This document shows, piece after piece, positions 1-9,790 of a DNA stretch of 64,000 bases (positions within the stretch are counted from its first letter, which is position 1; each line of letters begins with the position of its first letter). The stretch spans positions 161,918,885 to 161,982,884 of the forward strand of contig JAHLJT010009436.1 in NCBI GenBank assembly GCA_031308135.1. The letters are read 5' to 3'. The notes beneath the pieces are model-generated. The model was not told the origin of the DNA, did no database searches, and saw nothing but the letters and a program-made list of their open reading frames with translations. This stretch comes from Acheta domesticus. Its lineage: Eukaryota > Arthropoda > Insecta > Orthoptera > Gryllidae. The translations under genes were made by a program, and so were the position numbers.

Positions 1-440
1 TTCATTTGTAGTATTCTTGACGTATTGTGGGGCATTTTAGAATAGTGTAACTCGTTTTAATAATCAGAATAGTAAATGTAATAAATTTAATGATTTAATA
101 AATTATAAAATATTTATATATGTTCCGTAGTTAATATATGTTCTGTATGATCGTAACAAGTAGAGATACTCAGTGGCACAGATTTTCTCATACCACTTAG
201 ATGATATATTATTAAGTCTCCGCTTTGAATTTTGCACCAGCCTCCTCCCGGCTTCTAATTTCTTTTTTCTAATTTCTTTTCGATCTGTTAATAACAGAAT
301 AGAGCTAATGGTGCTTACAACAGCACAAACTTCAGCGCATTATTTCTAACTGGAGATGTGTTTGAAAATTGAGTTAGTTCGATGAAAATGAGACCTGTGA
401 TATTTTTAAGTGTCCTTTGCTCTATCAGAGGAAAAGAATT
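1..440. other. AT-rich, nothing recognised
   Basis: AT-rich sequence at the edge of the window. No exon with lectin motifs and no open frame of note. Confidence 0.5.
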
Positions 441-700
441 AAAGAAACAAATTGGCCTGTTTTGAAAAGTTATTGCCTTTACTACAAGCAAAAACTAGAC
501 GAAACGTTTCCGTTTTTACTTTCTCATATACGTACTATGTAAGAAGTAATATACTTCATCTCTACAAAGTTATGAAAGCTGTACTTTATCGGTTTCCAAA
601 TTTGAACGGAAAAACTCGTTTTGAGGACCCCTGATACCGAAAATGTGTTTTTCCAAAATGTCCGTCCGTCTGTGCTGCTCTTGTTTGCGCGGAGCGTCGG
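441..700 (-). repeat. Fragment of the CTAGTGGTGCTAC family (right end, reversed)
   Basis: TTTTTACTTTCTCATATACG at 516-535 is the reverse of the family's GAGAAAGTAAAAA end. The GTCCGTCCGTCTG run near 660 is the usual interior of the family. Confidence 0.55.
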
Positions 701-714
701 CTAGTGTTTGAACG

Positions 715-1030
715 AAGACTGAAGGACGCGAAGAATTTGGGACAGTGGTGTCAAGGTCTCCTACTGGTGGGAGTGGCACGCCTCGCGGCACCGTGCCATG
801 CCACGAGCTTCTCTGCGTCACTAACGTTGGTAAAGGGGACTTTTAATAACCCTGCCGTTTTTCCTTAGTGATGGCGTTCTCTCTTGTGGCGGGGTGATGA
901 ACTGCGTGGAAGGGCGATTTCCTAGTGGCACTTGTACCACGGACTCCCGATCGTGGCATAGACCTTGACAACACTGGTTTGGGGTGTTCCTCCACTCCGA
1001 GCGCTTCCTGTGGTAATGCAATTAGCCACA
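715..1030. repeat. GC-richer block with inverted arms
   Basis: CAGTGGTGTCAAGGTCT at 743-759 is repeated inverted at 960-976 with one mismatch. Open frames on the minus strand (821-1061) have no recognisable product. Probably a foldback or SINE-like repeat. Confidence 0.35.
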
Positions 1031-1637
1031 CACATTTGCTTAATTTAAAAGAAAATTGCAATTTTGAAACGTTTCCGTGAATTTATAATTGCCATCAACC
1101 CCTCGCATTTCAATTACGTATCAACTTTCTTAGAGATTAGTTAGTATATTCCTTTTTCAGTAGCAGTTCTAGTAAAAGTAGTAAAAAGATATATAAGGCA
1201 CATCGGCTAACATCCTCGAAATGTTATTTTTTTGGCATTATGACATATTCTAAATAACGTTTGCGCTAATAGCCTAAAAGTACCGTTTCATCAGCGCAAT
1301 TTACACTTTTATTCACACTGGTAAATATTAAATACACCGTAAACAGTTTCATATATTTCTCAAGATTTTAATGGGAATCATTGTCCGTAATATTGTGAGC
1401 TTTTGCCAGAATTTCCGCAGGAACTTCACAATATTCTATCATTTTGTAAGAACAAATCAATCCAATTACGATTATGCAATAGAAATTAGATATACACTCT
1501 ATTTTTTTATCTGACGTCATTTTGACAAATGACTATCACAATGCGTATTTTCAGTTTAGACGCAAGAAATAATACAAAATGTTTCGAATTCTCGTTTTAT
1601 TCACCAACGAACTAGTAAACCATAAAGTTTCCACCAC

Positions 1638-1743
1638 GGGCGTTACTAGATGTTTTTGCCCCTCCGGCGACTTGCAAACCCTCGGGCCAGAGGCCCTTGG
1701 GTTTGGAAGTCGCCCTCGGGGCAAAAACATCTACTTAACGCCC
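1638..1743. mobile_element. 106-bp near-perfect palindrome (foldback MITE)
   Basis: Outer arms GGGCGTTA and TAACGCCC, then AGATGTTTTTGCCCC against its exact complement, then a CGACTT/AAGTCG and CAAACCC/GGGTTTG core around GGCCAGAGGCC. The whole can fold as one hairpin. It is GC-rich in AT-rich surroundings and carries no coding capacity. Confidence 0.7.
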
Positions 1744-2002
1744 TTGATACATAAATAACTATTGCATCACACGCAGTTCCCTAGACGATTCCGGAAGGAA
1801 TGCACACTAGGGGGAAAAGTCGCTAGTGCTGCAGCAGGTAGACTGTTCCAGTCAGTTATTGTCCGGTTTGCAAAAGAGTATTTACCTACATCGGTTTTTT
1901 GATTCCTATATTTAATTTTGTATGGATGGTCTCCCCTTCCGAAATACTGAGGGTGCCCTATCCTAGTTCGAATGTCTAGTTCTAGATTTTGAAAACGTTA
2001 AA

Positions 2003-2318
2003 ATATATAATTGTCACCATCCCGTCACCTTGTTGGAAGCTATACGCTCGGAGAATATGTTCCGCAGTCATATAGAATCAACACCCAGGGGATGTTGATA
2101 AACTCCAAATTGTGACCATGTTACCAAGTAACAATGCGTTTTAACAATTAAATTTGTTCAAAGAATTGGTCGGCCCGACCGGGATTCGAACCCGGGCCTT
2201 CTTGTTTATGCCCAGCTGCTCTGACCACTAAGCTACCGAGTCAACCAACCCTTTGAACAGTTTTCACGAGCGCACTATCGCTCCTTATATGTATATATAA
2301 TTGTCACCATCCCGTCAC
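2003..2318 (-). repeat. tRNA-derived SINE-like unit between 26-bp direct repeats
   Basis: ATATATAATTGTCACCATCCCGTCAC occurs at 2003-2028 and 2293-2318. Between them, the minus strand at 2166-2250 has a tRNA-type A box (TAGCTTAGTGG) and B box (GGGTTCGAATCCC). The D-arm and T-arm pair, but no proper anticodon stem forms, so this is a tRNA-like SINE head or pseudo-tRNA. Confidence 0.6.
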
Positions 2319-2466
2319 AACCGTCCAACAAGGTGAATTATCTTCACGTGAATGGGTTTCAAAGAGAAAGGTCATGTTCACGAAAAATATTTAAGCAACG
2401 GGTTCCCTTTCCAAGTTGGCTTCTTAAGAAAAGAAGTACATAAATTGGTTACAGATAGTTACTCAC

Positions 2467-2587
2467 CTAGTACTGTAAGGAACGAGCCTTCACGTATAAG
2501 ATCATGAAGTCCTACACGAATGCCATAATGAGCGTAATCAGGCAAACCCAATTCCTTGAAGAGACTGACCACCATCTGAGCTTCATC
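2467..2587 (-). CDS. Lectin gene B exon 5 (middle of C-type lectin domain)
   Basis: The exon is 121 nt with acceptor TTTTTAG and donor CTAG/GTGAGT. Encodes DEAQMVVSLFKELGLPDYAH, then GIRVGLHDLIREGSFLTVL. It is open and in the correct phase after NSK of exon 4. It differs from gene A exon 5 at about eight residues, so the duplication is not very recent. Flanking intron sequence (2588-2990) is also alignable with 24465-24905. Confidence 0.87.
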
Positions 2588-3031
2588 CTAAAAACAATAT
2601 TTTTTACAGGAAAACAGAGCAGATTGATTATATCAGAAAACTTGAACAATTTAAGAAAGCAATTGTTTGCAACGTGCACTGTGCTAGAGAATGGCACCGA
2701 CCTTCTCCAATCTTCTCAGTTTTTGTAACTATTTAATCTGGGCTAGCACTTCGCTTTTCCTGTAAGAGAGTAACGTAAGAACTTGAAGAGTTCAATCTGG
2801 ACAACTCTACTTTTGCCTCATTACTTTTTTGACCTAATATAAATTTCAAAATCCTTCATATTAGAAACAAAGAGCATAAATTACATATTTTAGAAAATTA
2901 TAAAGTTGTTAAAAAACACTTCCAAAATTTTTCTAAAGGAACAAAAAGATATAAAAATTAGATTTATTCTTAACATTTTCACTTCCTTGTATTCCTAACC
3001 TTTCCACATCCCACAACACCTAAACTCTACA

Positions 3032-3298
3032 GCGCGCCCTCCCTCTCGCACGTGGCCTTCGCCTCGAACCACGTGACGGGCAAATATATGAATGTAAATG
3101 CTTCGAGAATCGTTCAGGGAGCGACTGATGACTGCAAATGTGTGATGGCGTACCTTGGAGTTGAGGATGACCAAATGCGCGCCCTCCCTCTCGCACGTGG
3201 CTTTCGCCTCGAACCACGTGACGGGCAAATATATGAATGTAAATGCTTCGAGAAGCGTTCAGGGAGCGACTGATGACTGCAAATGTGTGATGGCGTAC
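3032..3298 (-). repeat. Tandem partial copies of lectin exon 4 end plus donor (145-bp unit)
   Basis: Repeats begin GCGCGCCCTCCC at 3032, 3177 and 3322, exactly 145 bp apart. Each complete unit contains the last ~60 nt of exon 4 (VTWFEAKATCE to NSK), its GTACGC donor and ~75 nt of intron. The outermost is cut at 3032, where normal intron sequence resumes. There is no acceptor directly before the extra copies, so they look like by-products of tandem duplication inside intron 4, not usable exons. Confidence 0.85.
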
Positions 3299-3769
3299 CT
3301 TGGAGTTGAGGATGACCAAATGCGCGCCCTCCCTCTCGCACGTGGCCTTCGCCTCGAACCACGTGACGGGCACCGTGTGGTACTTGTAGTAGCCGAGGCC
3401 CTCCTTCAGCACGTACCCTGGGGGAATGCGCCTGGGGCAAGGCAGGGGCAGGGCAAGCCGAAGGGCACGCGGGAGGCGAGCGGCAGGCTGGGCACGCAGG
3501 GCATGGGAGGGGGCACGGCGAGGGGCACTGCGGGATCTGTGGGCAGGGGGAGGGGCAGGCGGGGCAGGGCGGCGGGCACTTCGGTATCTGTGGGCAGGGG
3601 GAGGGGCAGGCGGGGCACGGCGGCGGGCACTTCGGGATCTGTGGGCACGGCGAGGGGCAGGCGGGGCACGGCGGCGGGGGCGCGCAGGCCGCTTGGCGCT
3701 CGGGGCACACCTTGCACCCGGCGTCCAACACGCCGCTCTCCGCCGCATCCGGTCGAGCGCTTGGAGAAC
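3299..3769 (-). pseudogene. Lectin gene B exon 4 (expanded stalk, frameshifted lectin domain)
   Basis: Same acceptor (GTTCCCAG) and donor (AAG/GTACGC) as gene A exon 4, but 471 nt. The extra 109 nt are 102 nt, equal to two more copies of a 17-residue stalk repeat (CPQIPKCPPPCPACPSP), plus a 7-nt change near 3430-3460. The stalk reads in frame from exon 3, but after the 7-nt change the lectin motifs (YHTVPVTWFEAKATCE) are in another frame. A full-length lectin is therefore not encoded as read. Confidence 0.8.
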
Positions 3770-3829
3770 CTGGGAACAAACACCAATGGAATACTGTAGA
3801 CTCATGACTACTGCAGACGCAATTACCCA

Positions 3830-5420
3830 ACTAGTGGTGCTACAGAATGGCACAGACTTTCCCGTATTAGTTTTCTATTTCCTTGGGTCTTGGCTAGCTA
3901 TTCGGAATTGCCACTAACTCTTTCTTGCCAGCAGTCATCTATCACCGCCAAAAGTACATTTTTTTGTCATTTTCTTAATTTTTCGGTTTCCTATTGGTAG
4001 AACGGAAACATTAATTGTAGTATATTAAAGAACACAATAACCTAGCCGTAAATGGCAATTTTCTTTAAAAAGTATGTGCCGTTTAAGAGAAAATGGCGTT
4101 CTAGCGCTCGTAAAATGACGAAATTTGAAGCTCATTTTCACAGAAAATGTTTGAGTTTTAAAAATACTTTATTTCAAGTTATTTGAAGCACTTACACCCA
4201 CAAATATAATAATGTTTACAAATTGCTGGTAATGTGCGTACTAAAGATGTGAGAAATCTTTCAAAAAAAATACAATTATGTAATTTTTGAAAAAACAAAC
4301 AAACATCTCAAAATAAACTTTACACTATACTAAAGAGTGTAATTAGCACAATCTGTTACAGAAGTTTGAAGAAAAAAATTGCAGCCGTATATGAAAAAAT
4401 GGCGTTTCAGCGTTTCTGAAAATGCAAAATTTTGAGCTACATTTCAGAGCAGACCGTTATGTTTTCGAGAAACTTTACTTGACATTATTTAAAGCAAATG
4501 TACTCCTAAATATAATAATGTGAAAAAATCGCCGCTAATGTAACTATTATCGACGTGAGAAACGTGTTAAAAAATTTACATTTTTGTAATTTTTGAAAAA
4601 ACCAACCGATAGACCAATATGGCTTTTATGTCATCTGATAGAATAAATTTACCACTATCCCTACCAGAAGATTAAAGAAAAAATTTGGAGCCGTTTTTGA
4701 AAACATCTTGTGTTTTTAATTTTTTAAAATTGCACATATTGCACGCAATATTGGACGAAAACGTACAAAAATTTTGAAAAACATTTACATGACCTTTATG
4801 AAAGAACTCAATATGCAGAACAAATTTTATTTGAAGAAAAAATCTATCTTCAATTTTGTAGTCGGGGAAAGACGCCAAAAAAATTGAAACTTTCACAATT
4901 TTATTATCCGCGAAAATCGGACCTATCCCATGTAAATAAATGTATTTTACTCTGTTCATAAATTTACAGAAAAAAATTCAGTCGTTTTTCAGAAAATTTT
5001 GAAAATCCCCGGGGGCTACATGTAAAGTACCCCCAAGTTTTGAAGAATATTTTTCAAAATCTCAAAGCTTTGACTAGAATCAGATCGACCGGGGAATATC
5101 CATTTTGGAAGAAATCGTACGTATGGTTTAGGCGATAACGGTGTTCACAGACGGACAAACAGAGAGACCGACAGACAGACGTTTTCCTTTTAATTGTTTT
5201 TTCGGTATCAAGGACACACAAAAGAGGGTTTCTGGCTACACCACGTGTTGGGGGATTTTGTTTCTTAATTTAGCAACTGGTTTTATCCACGTTTTCGTTT
5301 TCACAGCCCTGGAATTAATTTTTACCGCCGAAATTTGGCCATTTTTTCGCGCAGCATTACATAATTTACACGATACTACGTAAATCACTCCATGTATACG
5401 TACGTATACGGGAAAGTAAA
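3830..5420 (+). mobile_element. Full copy of the CTAGTGGTGCTAC interspersed family (1.6 kb)
   Basis: Lies in intron 3 of gene B between CAATTACCC and AAATATCTAACC. Gene A has these two flanks directly joined at 32100, an empty site. The left end reads CTAGTGGTGCTACAGAATGG and the right end ATACGGGAAAGTAAAAA. ACTTTCCCGTAT near the left end is the inverse of ATACGGGAAAGT at the right end. No credible coding frame, so it looks like a non-autonomous element. Other copies or pieces: 13396-13860, 16383-16745, 19540-21830, 25967-26812, 49190-49760, 51349-52497, 52498-53245. Confidence 0.75.
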
Positions 5421-5717
5421 AATATCTAACCAACTGCCATCTACCGTTCCTGCGGCGTTACGAACAGCAACATTTTCATATTTTCCTATGGAGAGAACTC
5501 TTGTACAGTGCATCAGAGTGTACTATACTATATTATTGCGCTATTTTTTAAGCATACTTTTGTTAAAATACTCAATTTGTGCAGTGTGCGTGCTCCATTT
5601 CGCAAAATTATTTTAATTGGATTATTTAAGCCATATCATCTTATCTGAAGGCCACTAGTCAACAGTGAGTAGTGCCATGCTGATGTGAGGATGGACATCA
5701 TCGTTCCGCAAGCGCAC

Positions 5718-5850
5718 CTGCGAGCGTGGCCTCGAGGGCGACGGTGCGCCCGCCGCCGCGCCGCGCCTGCGCAGAGCGCTGCAGCTGCAGATGCACCGGG
5801 CGCAGCGCCGCGCCCTCGCCCGCCGCCCCCGCCGCGTGCAGCAGCCGCAC
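5718..5850 (-). CDS. Lectin gene B exon 3 (N-terminal domain)
   Basis: The exon is 133 nt, 44 codons plus one base. Acceptor CTGCGCAG, donor GCAG/GTGCGC. It encodes VRLLHAAGAAGEGAALRPVH followed by LQLQRSAQARR and TVALEATLA, and joins LAK of exon 2 in phase 0. The alternating hydrophobic pattern resembles the N-terminal region of LPS-binding-protein-like lectins. The upstream intron consists of five tandem copies of this exon's acceptor and first ~35 nt. Confidence 0.82.
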
Positions 5851-6660
5851 CTGCGCAGATCCAGCACGCGCCATCACGTCACCCCTCACCACTCACCGCA
5901 CGCTCCCCTCACACTCCCGTAGGCACCGTGCACTTCCCCCCAAACAGCCATTACGCTCATCACACCACAGGCTGAGGTGGCTCAGGGCATCAGCTGCCGC
6001 CCACGCCGCGTGCAGCACTCACTCCTGCTCAGCCCCAGATCCCGTCATCCTTCCCATGCACCCCTCACACTCCCGTAGGCACCGTGCACGTCCCCCAAAC
6101 AGCCATTACGCTCACCATCCACCACAGGCTGAGGAGGCACAGGGCATCAGCTGCCGCCCCCGCCGCGTGCAGCAGCCGCACCTGCGCAGCCCCAGATCCC
6201 GTCACCCCCCCCCACGCGCCCCTCACACTCCCGTAGGCACCGTGCACGTCCCCCAAACAGCCATTACGCTCATCATCCACCACAGACTGAGGAGGCTCAG
6301 GGCTTTAGTTGCCGCTCCCGCCACGTGCAGCAGCCGCACCTGCGCAGCCCCAGATCACGTCACCCCCCACGCGCCCCTCACACTCCCGTAGGCACCGTGC
6401 ACGTCCCCCAAACAGCCATTACGCTCATCATCCACCACAGGCTGAGGAGGCTCAGGGCTTCAGTTGCCGGCCCCGCCGCGTTCAGTATCCGCGCCTCCGC
6501 AGCCCCAGATCCCGTCACCCCCCCCCACGCGCCCCTCACACTCCCGTAGGCACCGTGCACGTCCCCCAAACAGCCATTACGCTCATCATCCACCACAGGG
6601 CTTCAGTTGCCGATCCCGCCGCGTGCAGCACCCGCGCCTGCGCAGCCCCAGCACGCTCCG
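5851..6660 (-). repeat. Tandem array of lectin exon 3 acceptor units (~157 bp x 5)
   Basis: The motif ACACTCCCGT recurs at 5911, 6067, 6225, 6380 and 6538. On the minus strand each unit carries the CTGCGCAG acceptor and the first ~35 nt of exon 3 (VRLLHAAGA), then ~120 nt of intron sequence. The array makes up nearly all of intron 2 of gene B. Gene A has a single copy at 32533, with ordinary intron upstream. Confidence 0.85.
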
Positions 6661-6677
6661 CTCACCGCACGCCTTAC

Positions 6678-6840
6678 CTTGGCCAGCCAATGACCGGTGG
6701 CATTCTCTCCGCTGAGGACGGACAACTCCGCGTCGCCTGCAGCGTCAGTCCCGCACGACGGCCCGTCCTCAGCGTCCTCCCGGGCCTCCTCCGGCGCCGT
6801 CCCTCCCAGCGAGAGTAGTACTGCCCACGCGACAGTCAGG
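6678..6840 (-). CDS. Lectin gene B exon 2 (signal peptide, acidic N-terminus)
   Basis: The exon is 163 nt: one base completing serine plus 54 codons. Acceptor CCTTTCCGCAG at 6841, donor AAG/GTAAGG at 6677. Encodes LTVAWAVLLSLGGTAPEEA, then an acidic run with one cysteine (EDGPSC), then SGENATGHWLAK. NAT is a potential N-glycosylation site. It is the only full copy of this exon in gene B; the 21 tandem units upstream carry only its first ~90 nt. The phase is consistent with exon 1 and exon 3. Confidence 0.85.
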
Positions 6841-9790
6841 CTGCGGAAAGGATGCTCTGCTATAACCTTTGCTACATGACACATGACCCTCCCTCTCAGC
6901 ACGAGAGCCCGTCCTCAGCGTCTTCGCGCGCCTCCTCCGGCGCCGCCCCTCCCAGCGACAGCAGCACCGCGCACGCGACAGCCAGTCTGCGGACAGGAGG
7001 CTCTGCTTTGGCCTATGCCACATGACCCTCCCTCTCAGCACGAGAGCCCGTCCTCAGCGTCCTCGCGCGCCTCCTCCGGCGCCGCCCCTCCCAGCGACAG
7101 CAGCACCGCGCACGCGACAGCCAGTCTGCGGACAGGAGGCTCTGCTTTGGCCTATGCCACATGACCCTCCCTCTCAGCACGAGAGCCCGTCCTCAGCGTC
7201 CTCGCGCGCCTCCTCCGGCGCCGCCCCTCCCAGCGACAGCAGCCCCAAGCACGCGACAGCCAGTCTGCGGACAGGAGGCTCTGCTTTGGCCTATGCCACA
7301 TGACCCTCCCTCTCAGCACGAGAGCCCGTCCTCAGCATCCTCGCGCGCCTCCTCCGGCGCCGCCCCTCCCAGCGACAGCAGCACCGCGCACGCGACAGCC
7401 AGGCTGCGGACAGGATGCTCTGCTTTGGCCTTTGCTACATGACTCTCCCTCTCAGCACGAGGGCCCGTCCTCAGCGTCCTCGCGCGTCTCCTCCGTTGCC
7501 GCCCCTCCCAGCGACAGCAGCACCGCGCACGCGACAGCCAGTCTGCGGACAGGAGGCTCTGCTTTGGCCTATGCCACATGACCCTCCCTCTCAGCACGAG
7601 AGCCCGTCCTCAGCATCCTCGCGCGCCTCCTCCGGCGCCGCCCCTCCCAGCGACAGCAGCACCGCGCACGCGACAGCCAGGCTGCGGACAGGATGCTCTG
7701 CTTTGGCCTTTGCTACATGACTCTCCCTCTCAGCACGAGGGCCCGTCCTCAGCGTCCTCGCGCGTCTCCTCCGTTGCCGCCCCTCCCAGCGACAGCAGCA
7801 CCGCGCACGCGACAGCCAGTCTGCGGACAGGAGGCTCTGCTTTGGCCTATGCCACATGACCCTCCCTCTCAGCACGAGAGCCCGTCCTCAGCATCCTCGC
7901 GCGCCTCCTCCGGCGCCGCCCCTCCCAGCGACAGCAGCACCGCGCACGCGACAGCCAGGCTGCGGACAGGATGCTCTGCTTTGGCCTTTGCTACATGACT
8001 CTCCCTCTCAGCACGAGGGCCCGTCCTCAGCGTCCTCGCGCGTCTCCTCCGTTGCCGCCCCTCCCAGCGACAGCAGCACCGCGCACGCGACAGCCAGTCT
8101 GCGGACAGGAGGCTCTGCTTTGGCCTATGCCACATGACCCTCCCTCTCAGCACGAGAGCCCGTCCTCAGCGTCCTCGCGCGCGTTCTCCGGCGCCGCCCC
8201 TCCCAGCGACAGCAACACCGCGCACGCGACAGCCAGGCTGCGGACAGGATTCTCTGCTTTGGCCTTTGCTACATTACTCTCCCTCTCAGCACGAGGGCCC
8301 GTCCTCAGCGTCCTCGCGCGTCTCCTCCGTTGCCGCCCCTCCCAGCGACAGCAGCACCGCGCACGCGACAGCCAGTCTGCGGACAGGAGGCTCTGCTTTG
8401 GCCTATGCCAGATGACCCTCCCTCTCAGCACGAGAGCCCGTCCTCAGCGTCCTCGCGCGTCTCCTCCGTTGCCGTCCCTCCCAGCGACAGCAGCACCGCG
8501 TACGCGACAGCCAGGCTGCGGACAGGATGCTCTGCTTTGGCCTATGCCACATGACCCTCCCTCTCAGCACGAGGGCTTGTCCTCAGCGTCCTCGCGCGTC
8601 TCCTTCGTTGCCGCCCCTCCCAGCGACAGCAGCACCGCGCACGCGACAGCCAGGCTGCGGACAGGATGCTCTGCTTTGGCCTTTGCTACATGACTCTCCC
8701 TCTCAGCACGAGGGCCCGTCCTCAGCGTCCTCGCGCGTCTCCTCCGTTGCCGCCCCTCCCAGCGACAGCAGCACCGCGCACGCGACAGCCAGTCTGCGGA
8801 CAGGAGGCTCTGCTTTGGCCTATGCCAGATGACCCTCCCTCTCAGCACGAGAGCCCGTCCTCAGCGTCCTCGCGCGTCTCCTCCGTTGCCGTCCCTCCCA
8901 GCGACAGCAGCACCGCGTACGCGACAGCCAGGCTGCGGACAGGATGCTCTGCTTTGGCCTTTGCTACATGACTCTCCCTCTCAGCACGAGGGCCTTGTCC
9001 TCAGCGTCCTTCGCGCGTCTCCTCCGTTGCCGTCCCCTCCCAGCGACAGCAGCACCGCGTACGCGACAGCCAGGCTGCGGACAGGAGGCTCTGCTTTGGC
9101 CTTTGCTACATGACTCTCCCTCTCAGCACGAGGGCCTGTCCTCAGCGTCCTCGCGCGCCTCCTCCGTTGCCGCCCCTCCCAGCGACAGCAGCACCGCGCA
9201 CGCGACAGCCAGGCTGCGGACAGGATGCTCTGCTTTGGCCTATGCTACATGACTCCTCCCTCTCAGCACGAGGGCCCGTCCTCAGCGTCCTCGCGCGTCC
9301 TCCTCCGTTGCCGCCCCTCCCAGCGACAGCAGCACCGCGCTACGCGACAGCCAGGCTGCGGGCAGGATGCTCTGCTTTGGCCTTTGCTACATGACTCTCC
9401 CTCTCAGCACGAGGGCCCGTCCTCAGCGTCCTCGCGCGTCTCCTCCGTTGCCGCCCCTCCCAGCGACAGCAGCACCGCGCACGCGACAGCCAGTCTGCGG
9501 ACAGGAGGCTCTGCTTTGGCCTATGCCAGATGACCCTCCCTCTCAGCACGAGAGCCCGTCCTCAGCGTCCTCGCGCGTCTCCTCCGTTGCCGTCCCTCCC
9601 AGCGACAGCAGCACCGCGCTACGCGACAGCCAGGCTGCGGACAGGATGCTCTGCTTTGGCCTTTGCTACATGACTCTCCCTCTCAGCACGAGGGCCTGTC
9701 CTCAGCGTCCTCGCGCGTCCTCCTTCGTTGCCGCCCCTTCCAGCGACAGCAGCACCGCGCACGCGACAGCCAGGCTGCGGACAGGATGTG
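6841..9790 (-). repeat. Tandem array of lectin exon 2 acceptor units (139 bp x ~21)
   Basis: About 21 units of 139 bp, marked by CTCTCAGCACGAG from 6893 to about 9683. On the minus strand each has a CTGTCCGCAG acceptor, then ~90 nt of exon 2 coding LAVACAVLLSLGGAAPEEA to EDGLSC, then an in-frame TGA and ~45 nt of linker. Units fall into types that form dimers (278 bp, three near-identical copies at 7300-8137) and trimers (417 bp). The distal end joins unique intron at 9790. Long open frames on the plus strand are by-products of the GC-rich period. Confidence 0.9.

Noticed and set aside
2166..2250. A genuine tRNA gene on the minus strand
   Set aside because: A and B boxes are good, but no 5-bp anticodon stem with a 7-nt loop can be formed and the acceptor stem has mismatches.
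5726..6818. Plus-strand Arg/Pro/Ala-rich frames of 169-221 codons
   Set aside because: Shadows of the exon 3 acceptor array; low complexity and no start context or domain.
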